Source: Cryobacterium tagatosivorans (GTDB lineage Bacteria > Actinomycetota > Actinomycetes > Actinomycetales > Microbacteriaceae). Taken from it: a stretch of DNA of 32,771 nt. The notes beneath the pieces are model-generated. The model was not told the origin of the DNA, ran no database searches, and saw only the letters and a list, made by a program, of their open reading frames with translations. How positions within the stretch are numbered: the first letter of the stretch is position 1; each line of letters starts with the position of its first letter. Location of the stretch: contig NZ_SOEZ01000035.1 in assembly GCF_004402215.1 (NCBI RefSeq), positions 1-32,771 on the forward strand, given 5' to 3'. Below, piece by piece: positions 1-6,561 of this stretch. The position numbers were made by a program, and so were the translations under genes.

Positions 1-47
1 TCAATCCGAGTCCACTGGTCATCGGTCAGCAGAGCAGTACGCGACAT
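1..47 (-). CDS. IS5-family transposase, N-terminal 15 codons only (partial)
   Basis: The minus-strand ATG at 47-45 opens a frame beginning MSRTALLTDDQWTRI that runs off the window. This start (a few residues, then LTDDQW) is typical of IS5-family (IS427-like) DDE transposases of actinobacteria. A GGAGG-like site lies just upstream on the minus strand. The catalytic residues are outside the window, so activity cannot be judged. An identical start lies at 32725 on the opposite strand. Confidence 0.75.
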   Translation of the reverse strand, partial: MSRTALLTDDQWTRI

Positions 48-97
48 TCCTCCAGCCTCCCAAACGAATCACGATTCGATTAGGAGACACGCCCTAG
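1..97 (-). mobile_element. Left IS end (IS5-type), cut by the window edge
   Basis: These bases are a perfect reverse complement of 32675-32771. They hold the inner terminus of an insertion sequence, with the outermost motif GGGCGTGTCTCCTAAT read on the minus strand, about 45 bases of leader, and the first codons of a transposase reading out of the window. A CTAG lies at the inner edge (94-97) at both window ends, as expected for IS5-type elements that target CTAG/YTAR sites. The other end of the element is outside the window. Family assignment rests on the transposase start and the CTAG edge. Confidence 0.85.
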
Positions 98-304
98 TCT
101 GCCCCGTGGCAGCCAGGCGGTCTCACTCATGCCGAGACGCGGCTTCAGACCACGGACTATTCAGTACGTCGCCGCGAACACGCTCACGCTCTCGGTGTGG
201 CTTTCGGATTCATGGGCTCGGCGCGCGCACTGGGTATCGAAGAAACACGATCGGTGATAACCCTGAGAGCATACCTGCGCCTACTGCCGAATCAAGGAGC
301 CACG
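98..304. other. Gap between IS end and first gene
   Basis: About 200 bases with no convincing gene. The frames open here lack any recognisable protein pattern. The segment should hold the promoter of the following small gene, but no clear -35/-10 pair stands out. The AAGGAG ribosome site of that gene closes the segment at 295-300. Confidence 0.4.
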
Positions 305-604
305 ATGACGGACCATGACGCCCGCGAACCTGAACTGCGTGACTGGAGCCGCCAGCTCACCCAGGCCCTGCAGATTCTCGACCTTCAGGTTGATCGCAAT
401 CTGCTGCTTGACCTCGCGGAGGAATCGAGCGTTGTCAGCCCGTCAGCGGGTCCCATCAGCACCTTCGTTGTCGGCTACGCGGCCGGACTAGCGGCGGCTA
501 CGGGCGAGAAAAACGCGACAGCGGCAGTGGAATCAGCCGCCGCCGTGGCACGGCAAGTCCTCGCAGAGCCCACCGCAACCGGCTGGGCTGACACGGCTCA
601 GTAA
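305..604 (+). CDS. Small DUF6457-type protein
   Basis: A 99-residue, Ala-rich, mostly helical protein. The ATG at 305 is chosen because AAGGAG sits 5 bases upstream; an in-frame ATG at 197 has no such site. The pattern (DWSRQLTQAL near the N-terminus, a middle FVVGYAAGLAA segment, then a helix with paired alanines) matches my memory of DUF6457. That family occurs in actinobacteria alone or fused to MobA-like molybdopterin guanylyltransferases. The gene is convergent with a molybdopterin oxidoreductase, which fits a role in molybdenum-cofactor delivery or maturation. That role is inference from family and neighbour only. The stop at 602-604 precedes a GC-rich repeat and hairpin shared with the convergent gene. 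Confidence 0.65.
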   Translation: MTDHDAREPELRDWSRQLTQALQILDLQVDRNLLLDLAEESSVVSPSAGPISTFVVGYAAGLAAATGEKNATAAVESAAAVARQVLAEPTATGWADTAQ

Positions 605-627
605 CCCTGGCGACCTGGGTGGCGCGG

Positions 628-655
628 ATGGTCCGGGTGGTCCGGGTGGTCCGGG
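628..655. repeat. Three tandem copies of GGTCCGGGT-type 9-mer
   Basis: The unit GGTCCGGGT repeats about three times in direct tandem right after the DUF6457 stop codon, the last copy imperfect. It lies outside any likely gene and may be a slippage-prone minisatellite. Confidence 0.7.
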
Positions 656-685
656 ACGCCGCCGCCCGACGCACGGCCGCACGGC

Positions 686-726
686 GGCACGGCACCGTCC
701 CGGGCCGCGCGGCCGAGAGCCGTGCC
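686..726. terminator. Candidate bidirectional terminator hairpin between convergent genes
   Basis: GGCACGGC (686-693) pairs with GCCGTGCC (719-726), and an inner GGCC/GGCC hairpin (about 702-714) nests in the loop. It lies between the ends of the DUF6457 gene (+) and the oxidoreductase gene (-). There is no T-run on either side, so it may slow polymerase or protect 3' ends rather than act as a classic intrinsic terminator. Confidence 0.4.
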
Positions 727-733
727 CCGGCGG

Positions 734-3088
734 TCAGCTCGGCAGGGCCGCCCCCGACCGGTTACGAGCCGCGTTAGGCGCTTTGTCCGCATCCGCTTCC
801 ACCGGATCGAGCCGCACGATCACCGCCTTCGACACGGGGGTATTGCTGCCCTCGGCGAGGTGAGAAAGCGGAACCAGAACATTCGCCTCGGGATAGTAGG
901 CCGCGGCACATCCGCGAGCGGTGGGGTAGGACACCAAGCGGAATTTCCGCAGGACCCGCGGGATCTTGTCGCTGAACACCCCGTGCACATCCACGAACTG
1001 GCCATCGATAAGGCCCAGCTCGGCGAGGTCATCGGGGTTCACGAAGACCACGTGGCGGCCATTTTTGATGCCGCGATACCGGTCGTTGTGCCCGTAGATC
1101 GTGGTGTTGAACTGGTCGTGCGAGCGCAGCGTCTGCAAAATGAGGGTGCCCGGCGGGCGATCGACGTGCTCGAGATCGTTGACGGTGAGTATTGCCTTGC
1201 CGATGGGCGTGGGAAAGGTGCGCGAGTCCCGCGGGCCGTTGGGAAGCATGAATCCGCCTTCCTGACGGATCTTCTGGTTGTAGTTTTCGCATCCGTCGAC
1301 CACGTGGGAGATGTGGTCGCGAATGAGGTCGTAGTTCTGCTCGAAACCGTCCCAGTCGACCTTCACTTTGTCATCGAGAACGGCCCGCGCCAGCCTGGAG
1401 ATGATCGCCACCTCCGAAAGGAGGCCGGGTGCCACCGGATCGATTTTTCCCCACGACGGATGCACGGCGCTGACGGTGTCCTCGACCGACACGAACTGCG
1501 GCCCTGAGGTCTGCATGTCGATCTCGGTGCGGCCCATCGTGGGCAGGATGAGTGCCTCGGCGCCGGTGACCACATGGGACCGGTTGAGTTTCGTGGACAC
1601 CTGCACGGTCATCTCGGCGCCCCGCATGGCGGCCTCGGCCGCGTTCGTATCGCTGATTGCCGCGACCAGGTTTCCACCGAGCGCCATGAACACCTTGATG
1701 TCACCGTCGCGCAGCCCTGTGATTGTCTCGACGGCGTCCGCACCGTGTTCCCGGGGCGGTTCAAACCCGAACTCCCGCTCGAGGGCGTTCAGGAATGCCG
1801 GCGGCATTTGTTCCCAGATGCCCATGGTGCGGTCACCCTGCACATTGCTGTGACCGCGAATCGGGGAGGCGCCTGCGCCGGGTTTGCCGATGTTTCCGCG
1901 CAACAAGAGCAGATTGATGATCTCTTTGATGGTCGCGACAGCCTTCTTCTGCTGCGTCAGGCCCATGGCCCAGGTCACGATCACGCGATCGGCCTTGAGA
2001 TAGCGTGCGGCCAATTCGTCGATCTCGTGTTCCTCAAGTCCCGTGGCCTCGAGCACGGTCTGCTCGTCGAGCAGGTTCAGGTGCCGGGTGAGATCTTCCA
2101 GGCCAAAGCAGTACTTCGCCAGGAACTCGTGGTCCAGCACAGTTCCGGGATTCTGCGCCTCGGCGGCCAGCACCTTTTTGGAGACCGCCTGCAGCAGCGC
2201 CATGTCGCCGCCCAGCCGGATCTGCACGTGCTGGTCGGCGATGGGGGTGCCGCGTCCGATGATTCCCTTGACCCGCTGCGGGTTTTTGTACCGGTGCAGG
2301 CCGGCCTCCGGCAGGGGATTGACGGCGACGATCTCCGCGCCGGAGTCCTTCGCCTCTTCCAGGGCCGTCAGCATCCGCGGATGGTTCGTTCCCGGATTCT
2401 GACCCATAATGATGATGAGATCGGCCTGGGCAAAGTCGTCGTAGCTGATCGTGGCCTTGCCGATGCCCAGCGTCTGGCCCATGGCCCATCCGGTTGACTC
2501 ATGGCACATGTTGGAACAGTCAGGCAGGTTGTTCGTGCCGAAAGCGCGCACGAAGAGTTGGTAGGCGAACGCGGCCTCATTCGAGGCGCGCCCGCTCGTG
2601 TAGAAGGCGGCCTCGTCCGGGGATTTGAGACCGTTGAGCTTCGTGGCCAACACGGAGAACGCGTCGGCCCAGCTGATCGGTCGGTAGTGGTTCTCGCCTG
2701 CGGGCTTATAGACCGGCTCGGTGAGGCGCCCCTGCATTCCGAGCCAATATTCCGACTTCTCCAGCAGGTCGTCAATGGAATGCTGGGCCCAGAAGTCCGA
2801 TTCGATGATGACCGGAGTGGCCTCCCAGGTGACGGCTTTCGCGCCGTTCTCGCAGAATTCGAAGGCCTTGCGGTGATTCGGGTCGGGCCAGGCGCAACTG
2901 GGGCAGTCGAAGCCGTCTTTCTGGTTGAGGGCGAGCATCGTCTTGCCGGTGCGGATGACGCCCAGTTTTTCCAGCGCCGGTTTCATGGAGTGGTACACGC
3001 CGGGCACGCCCGCGGCCCAGTCTTTCGGTTTTGTGACCTCGAGGTCGGTGTCGTCTGGCTCTGACACTGAGGGATGCTCGCGAGTCAT
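734..3088 (-). CDS. FdhF/YdeP-family molybdopterin oxidoreductase (formate dehydrogenase alpha-like)
   Basis: A 784-residue enzyme of the formate-dehydrogenase-alpha-like group (FdhF/YdeP, TIGR01701 type), expected to bind bis-MGD molybdenum cofactor in the cytoplasm. Visible marks are a CPSCAWPDP Cys motif near residue 60, MCHESTGWAMG where formate dehydrogenases carry their active Cys/Sec, IIIMGQNPGTNHP for cofactor binding, a GKPGAGASPIRGHSNVQGD stretch, and a C-terminal molybdopterin dinucleotide-binding domain (TLILQTLRSHDQFNT). Length is normal for the family. The frame is open upstream to 3232, but the ATG at 3088 is preferred: it has a GAAGGG site upstream, and the extra 48 residues look random. 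There is no full N-terminal ferredoxin-type 4Fe-4S motif. The true substrate in this family is mostly unknown; formate is not proven. Confidence 0.9.
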   Translation of the reverse strand: MTREHPSVSEPDDTDLEVTKPKDWAAGVPGVYHSMKPALEKLGVIRTGKTMLALNQKDGFDCPSCAWPDPNHRKAFEFCENGAKAVTWEATPVIIESDFWAQHSIDDLLEKSEYWLGMQGRLTEPVYKPAGENHYRPISWADAFSVLATKLNGLKSPDEAAFYTSGRASNEAAFAYQLFVRAFGTNNLPDCSNMCHESTGWAMGQTLGIGKATISYDDFAQADLIIIMGQNPGTNHPRMLTALEEAKDSGAEIVAVNPLPEAGLHRYKNPQRVKGIIGRGTPIADQHVQIRLGGDMALLQAVSKKVLAAEAQNPGTVLDHEFLAKYCFGLEDLTRHLNLLDEQTVLEATGLEEHEIDELAARYLKADRVIVTWAMGLTQQKKAVATIKEIINLLLLRGNIGKPGAGASPIRGHSNVQGDRTMGIWEQMPPAFLNALEREFGFEPPREHGADAVETITGLRDGDIKVFMALGGNLVAAISDTNAAEAAMRGAEMTVQVSTKLNRSHVVTGAEALILPTMGRTEIDMQTSGPQFVSVEDTVSAVHPSWGKIDPVAPGLLSEVAIISRLARAVLDDKVKVDWDGFEQNYDLIRDHISHVVDGCENYNQKIRQEGGFMLPNGPRDSRTFPTPIGKAILTVNDLEHVDRPPGTLILQTLRSHDQFNTTIYGHNDRYRGIKNGRHVVFVNPDDLAELGLIDGQFVDVHGVFSDKIPRVLRKFRLVSYPTARGCAAAYYPEANVLVPLSHLAEGSNTPVSKAVIVRLDPVEADADKAPNAARNRSGAALPS

Positions 3089-3238
3089 GGTCCCTACCCT
3101 TCCGACAGCCCCACTTAAGCTGTGTCCTTCAGCAGTAACAGCCTTGGCCAGGTGTTGCAAGACCTCAGCCGGGATTGGAGGCGAAGAGCCTGCTCGCTCT
3201 GGAGTGAAAAACGAAAGGTTCTCACCCCCCAAGGATCG

Positions 3239-3718
3239 CTAGAGGTGGGTTGTCGAGCCCGCACTGCCGGGGCGGAGCTCTTCGCGGGGCTCGGACGTGT
3301 CGGCACGAGCGGAGTGGCGCACCATCGATCGAGCCACCGACTGGAGTGTCGCGGAGAATGTGTCGAGTTCGGTGCGATCCAGGTCGCTCGTGGCCGCCTC
3401 AAGGAGCGCGACGAAGTCGCGATGGACATCGCGCATCATCTGGTGCGCGAGAGGCGTGAGTTCGAGGTAGAGGCTCCGACGATCGTTCGGATTGTTGACC
3501 CGGTGGAGCAGCCCTGAATCGACGAGTCGGCGCGAGATGAAGGTGACCGCCGCGGTGGTCATATTCAGGTAGCCGGCGAGTTTCTTGGGCGTGACGCTCA
3601 CTTCGGCAGCGACCCGGAACAGTGCGCGAAGCTCGCTGGCGGTGAGCCCAGCTGCATCCGCGCCGGCTGGTCCACCTGCGTTCACCCCTCGTGAGCTCCG
3701 GCTCGGCGCGACCGGCAT
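3239..3718 (-). CDS. MarR-family regulator, 5' end uncertain, possibly truncated
   Basis: A winged-helix MarR-type DNA-binding protein. The core runs from LTASELRALFRVAAE through the recognition region LAGYLNMTTAAVTFISRRL, the wing NNPNDRRSLYLELT and a C-terminal helix LDTFSATLQSVARSM. MarR proteins normally have about 30-40 residues of dimerisation helix before LTASEL. Here that part (MPVAPSRSSRGVNAGG...) is Pro/Ala/Gly-rich and is the antisense of another likely gene. The minus ATG at 3718 shares a CATG with an in-frame plus-strand ATG at 3717. A GTG at 3685 is an alternative. It lies downstream of the oxidoreductase gene's promoter region on the same strand. It may be a functional short MarR or a 5'-truncated remnant; the core homology is the secure part. 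Confidence 0.6.
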   Translation of the reverse strand: MPVAPSRSSRGVNAGGPAGADAAGLTASELRALFRVAAEVSVTPKKLAGYLNMTTAAVTFISRRLVDSGLLHRVNNPNDRRSLYLELTPLAHQMMRDVHRDFVALLEAATSDLDRTELDTFSATLQSVARSMVRHSARADTSEPREELRPGSAGSTTHL

Positions 3719-4106
3719 GGGACTCGGCCTCGTCGTCGGCATTGTCGGCTCGCTTCTCGTCGCATCCGTTGCCGGCGGTATCGGATCGCTCGTGACGTCC
3801 AGCCCGATGGCGGCCGCAGCCACGGAATGCGACGTTGAAACAAACTCCTGGATCAACGTCGGCGACGAAGGCCGAAGCATCTCGATGAACAGCGAGGGCG
3901 AGGAGGCGGAGGGCGCCGACATTTCCGATATCGCCTGCATCTTCGGCGAACTCGACACCCCCGACAGCGTCATCAACCGTCTGGAGGGCACCCGCGCCCT
4001 CGACGGACGCCAGACGGCGACCTGGGATGACTTCTCCGCTTCGTGGGGGTACCACCCCGACAACGGCCTCGACATCGTGATCGAGGTCGTGGTCGTGGAG
4101 AAATGA
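3642..4106 (+). CDS. Membrane-anchored hypothetical protein
   Basis: About 154 residues if the GTG at 3642 is used (alternative ATG at 3717). The layout is a short Pro/Ala-rich start, FTPRELRLG, one hydrophobic helix (GMGLGLVVGIVGSLLVASVAG), then an acidic outer domain with CDVETNSWINVGDEG, SISMNSEGEEAEGAD, SDIACIFGELDTPD, TRALDGRQ and SASWGYHPDNGLDIVIEV. Two cysteines in the outer domain could pair. I recognise this as a conserved actinobacterial hypothetical type without known function. It lies 76 bases upstream of the TM2-domain gene on the same strand, so both may share an envelope role. Its 5' part overlaps the MarR frame antisense, and no strong ribosome site is seen for either start, so the N-terminus is uncertain. 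Confidence 0.6.
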   Translation: MSPAASAPAGPPAFTPRELRLGATGMGLGLVVGIVGSLLVASVAGGIGSLVTSSPMAAAATECDVETNSWINVGDEGRSISMNSEGEEAEGADISDIACIFGELDTPDSVINRLEGTRALDGRQTATWDDFSASWGYHPDNGLDIVIEVVVVEK

Positions 4107-4182
4107 CCGGCGACGCCCGCCGAACGGCTGGCGCATCCGCGCCAAGCACCTCAATCGCAGCCAACACAAGGAGATCAACACC

Positions 4183-5253
4183 ATGAGCGACAACCAGCAC
4201 TCGACCCCAGCCGGCATCCCGAACGATCAGCGGGAACAGTCGATCCCCCCGACCTACCCAGCAGCGCAGGAGAACGCCCCCGTGGGCGCCGTCAACGCGA
4301 TCGCATCGGACAAGTCCTTCGTGGTCACCTGGCTGTTCGCCTGGCTGCTCGGATTCTTCGCCGTGGACCGTTTCTACCTCGGCAAGGTCGGCACGGGCCT
4401 GCTCAAACTGTTCACCCTCTCCGGGTTCGGCATCTGGTGGCTCGTCGACCTGATCCTCGTTCTCGCCGGAGCCCAGCGGGACAAGCAGGGCCGGAAGCTC
4501 GCCGGGTACGACGCCAACAAGAAGATCGCCTGGATCATCACGGCCGCCGGGATCGTTCTGTCGATGATCATCTCGGGTGTCACCAACGCGGCGAGCCCGA
4601 GCGACAGCCCGGCAGCGGTCGCGCCTCTGGAGAACGAGGATGCGTCGGCGCCCGTCGAGGAGGCACCAGTAGAAGAGCCGCCCGCGGAGGTCGCAACGGT
4701 CCAGTCCTGGGCGGACGACAGCTTTGGCACCTTCGCCCCCGTCACGCAGACCGGCACCGGCGACAACCTCGTCACCCTGCCGGCCGGCGCCACGGCCGGA
4801 ATCGTCACCGCCACCCACGACGGCGGCAGTAACTTCGCGATCTCGGTGTTGGATGCGTCCAACGCCTCCACCGGTCAGCTTCTGGTGAACACCATCGGCA
4901 GGTACGCGGGGACGAGCGCCTTCGGCTTCAACTCCCTCGGCGATGGCGTGACTCTTGAGATCTCGGCAGACGGAAAATGGAGCGTGACCATCGCTCCGGT
5001 CTCCGCGGCACCGGCGCTCCTCGCCTCGGGCGCCGGAGACCGAGTGTTCCTCTATGAAGGGCCCGCTGGGAAGCTCGCTGCCACGCATGCGGGTTCCAGC
5101 AACTTCGCGGTGACCGAGCAGACTGGGGAGGACTTCAGCTTCGGTTTGCTCATCAATGAGATCGGAGCATACTCGGGCACGGTCCCGCTCAGCTCCGGAC
5201 CTTCGGTGATCGTAGTCAACGCCGACGGCCAGTGGACGCTCAAGGCCGAATAG
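4183..5253 (+). CDS. TM2-domain membrane protein with two tandem C-terminal beta domains
   Basis: A 356-residue protein with an AAGGAG site before the ATG at 4183. Residues 1-45 are a polar, Pro-rich tail. A TM2 domain follows (about 48-105), with two membrane helices around the family signature GFFAVDRFYLGKVGTGLLKL and a third helix (WIITAAGIVLSMIISG) at about 120-135. An acidic Pro/Glu linker (VEEAPVEEPPAEV) leads to two similar outer domains of about 80 residues. Each contains a SNFA(I/V) strand, a (N/LIN)TIG-Y/EIGAYSGT turn and an ending like ISADGKWSVTI or VNADGQWTLKA. The outer domains look like ligand- or polymer-binding beta modules, but no function is known. The last 70 codons recur in degraded form at 30634-30819. 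Confidence 0.85.
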   Translation: MSDNQHSTPAGIPNDQREQSIPPTYPAAQENAPVGAVNAIASDKSFVVTWLFAWLLGFFAVDRFYLGKVGTGLLKLFTLSGFGIWWLVDLILVLAGAQRDKQGRKLAGYDANKKIAWIITAAGIVLSMIISGVTNAASPSDSPAAVAPLENEDASAPVEEAPVEEPPAEVATVQSWADDSFGTFAPVTQTGTGDNLVTLPAGATAGIVTATHDGGSNFAISVLDASNASTGQLLVNTIGRYAGTSAFGFNSLGDGVTLEISADGKWSVTIAPVSAAPALLASGAGDRVFLYEGPAGKLAATHAGSSNFAVTEQTGEDFSFGLLINEIGAYSGTVPLSSGPSVIVVNADGQWTLKAE

Positions 5254-5342
5254 TCACACGTCGTCGCAAGAGATCGCTCCTGAGTATCGCTCAGGAGCGA
5301 TTTCTTTCTCATCTATCTGTCAGCTGTTTACGACACCCAGCA
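5048..5342. repeat. Direct repeat copy 1: end of TM2 gene, terminator and trailing sequence
   Basis: This stretch matches 30635-30909 in the same orientation: the coding end from TCCTCTATGA, the stop codon, the hairpin, and the non-coding tail CTCATCTATCTGTC...GCTGTTTACGA...CCCAGCA. Copy 2 lacks 21 bases of coding sequence and has scattered changes, so the duplication is not recent. The two copies enclose the 25-kb catabolic block. Confidence 0.85.
5268..5310 (+). terminator. Intrinsic terminator of the TM2 gene
   Basis: ATCGCTCCTGAG (5273-5284) pairs perfectly with CTCAGGAGCGAT (5290-5301) around a 5-base loop, followed by TTCTTTCTC. It starts 20 bases after the TM2 stop codon. The flanking AAGAG and TTCTT can extend the stem. 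Confidence 0.9.
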
Positions 5343-5392
5343 GGCGCGGATATCTGGCGAGGTGTCTCAAGGACGGCGCGGTAGCAGAGCGG

Positions 5393-5405
5393 TAGCATTG
5401 CGCCC
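5393..5405 (+). promoter_or_regulatory. Possible -10 box of first RpiR gene (leaderless start)
   Basis: TAGCAT at 5393-5398 fits an actinobacterial -10 box and ends 7 bases before the ATG at 5406. There is no ribosome site, so the mRNA may start at or next to the start codon. No good -35 is visible; this is weak evidence. Confidence 0.3.
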
Positions 5406-6269
5406 ATGGACCCCGTGTCGCACCTGCTCAGGTCGGGCCTCACCTCATTCCCGCGGGCCGAGCGACGCGTGGCGGCCGTATTGCTCGCGAACTACCCCGC
5501 CGCCGGCCTCGGCACGGTGGCCGCGGTGGCCAAAGAGGCGGGGGTGAGCGCCCCGACAGTGCTGCGGCTCGTTCAGCGCGTCGGCATTGAGTCGTATCCG
5601 GCGTTCCAGCGGATGTTGCTGAAAGAGCTCGACCAGCACTCGCTCTCGCCGCTACGCCAGATCGACGACCACGCGCCCGACGCGGACGCCATGACCCGCT
5701 CGCCCGCCGTCTTCGTGCGGGGGATCGACGAGACCCTCCGAACCGTCGATCCGAAGGCCTTCGTCGCCGCAGTGAACGCCATCTCGTCACCGCGCAGCAC
5801 GGTCTACGCCACCGGAGGGCGCTTCAGCTCCGTGGTGGCGAAGTACCTCGTGCTCCAGCTCGAGATCGTGCGGCCCGGCGCCCACTACCTGGGTGTCGAG
5901 GACAGGCCGACCATGCTCGCCGACTTCGGCCGGGGAAACGTTATCGTGGCGATCGACCTGCGCCGCTACCAGCAGAACACGATCAACTTCGGTCGCGAGG
6001 CGAAGAAACGTGGAGCCACCCTGATCCTCATCACCGACAAGTGGCAGTCGCCGCTCGCCGACTCGGCCGACCATGTGCTGTCGGCGCAGCTCGACGCGCC
6101 GCATCCGCTCGACTCGTTGGTTCCCGCGATGGCTCTCATCGAGGCGATCGTCGCGGGCGTGGTCGACCGCCTCGGCGATCAGCCGCTCGACCGTCTGAAG
6201 CGATACGACGTCGCGTGGACGACCGGAGGCTTCCCGGCGGCTGTACAGGCCCGGGCTGAACAGGGCTGA
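5406..6269 (+). CDS. MurR/RpiR-family transcriptional regulator (paralogue 1)
   Basis: 287 residues with the two-domain RpiR layout. The N-terminal HTH_6 domain covers about 1-80, with helix-turn-helix in VAAVAKEAGVSAPTVLRLVQRVG. The C-terminal SIS domain (about 110-255) has the phospho-sugar/ligand loop region YATGGRFSSVVAKYL and a second half DVIVAIDLRRYQ-like strand (here NVIVAIDLRRYQ), then DKWQSPLAD. RpiR proteins sense small phosphorylated or acidic metabolites through the SIS domain. It is convergent with the decarboxylase gene and closely similar along its length to the regulator at 8169-9059, with shared LANYPAA, GVSAPTVLRL, IYATGGRFSS-like and DAPHPLDS stretches. It is probably a duplicated partner controlling the same amine module. 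It has no ribosome site upstream. Confidence 0.9.
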   Translation: MDPVSHLLRSGLTSFPRAERRVAAVLLANYPAAGLGTVAAVAKEAGVSAPTVLRLVQRVGIESYPAFQRMLLKELDQHSLSPLRQIDDHAPDADAMTRSPAVFVRGIDETLRTVDPKAFVAAVNAISSPRSTVYATGGRFSSVVAKYLVLQLEIVRPGAHYLGVEDRPTMLADFGRGNVIVAIDLRRYQQNTINFGREAKKRGATLILITDKWQSPLADSADHVLSAQLDAPHPLDSLVPAMALIEAIVAGVVDRLGDQPLDRLKRYDVAWTTGGFPAAVQARAEQG

Positions 6270-6561
6270 ACGAACAAGGATGAACGACCAGGGCTGAGCA
6301 ATCAGTTCACCGACTGCGGTGGCCAGGCATGCGCGGGGCAGGACGAAGCCCGCCGGGCCACCTACCGCGTTCGGCCTATGCCGCAGTGCGCGCAAGAAGT
6401 GATTGCCAAAGCGGTCGTCTTCTTGCTTTCACCCGCGACTGCAGCCGTCTATCCGCACCGGACAATCACGGCACCTGGAACCTGGAATGTAATCGCTGTT
6501 CCGATTTGTAACTCCAGTTCATGAATATTACACACGGGCGAAATCTGCGCCCGATCCGATT
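6270..6561. other. Convergent intergenic gap
   Basis: About 290 bases between the first RpiR gene and the decarboxylase end. It is less GC-rich toward 6480-6560. It contains an imperfect direct repeat CCTGGAA (about 6474-6486), an inverted GGAA/TTCC pair around TGTAATCGCTG, and a hairpin at 6535-6553. No gene is supported. Confidence 0.5.
6535..6553 (-). terminator. Weak hairpin after the decarboxylase gene
   Basis: CGGGCG (6535-6540) pairs with CGCCCG (6548-6553) across a 7-base loop, 8 bases beyond the stop codon on the minus strand. The following minus-strand sequence is only mildly T-rich, so termination strength is doubtful. Confidence 0.4.

Noticed and set aside
722..1507. Long plus-strand open frame of 261 codons
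   Set aside because: It is antisense to the molybdopterin oxidoreductase and shows no protein family pattern; such frames are common in GC-rich DNA.
3973..5088. 371-codon minus-strand frame opposite the TM2 gene
   Set aside because: Antisense shadow; the TM2 signature, ribosome site and terminator all support the plus strand.
5357..5370. GGCGAGGTGTCTC resembling the IS terminal GGGCGTGTCTC
   Set aside because: Only a short partial match without a second end or target duplication; probably chance.
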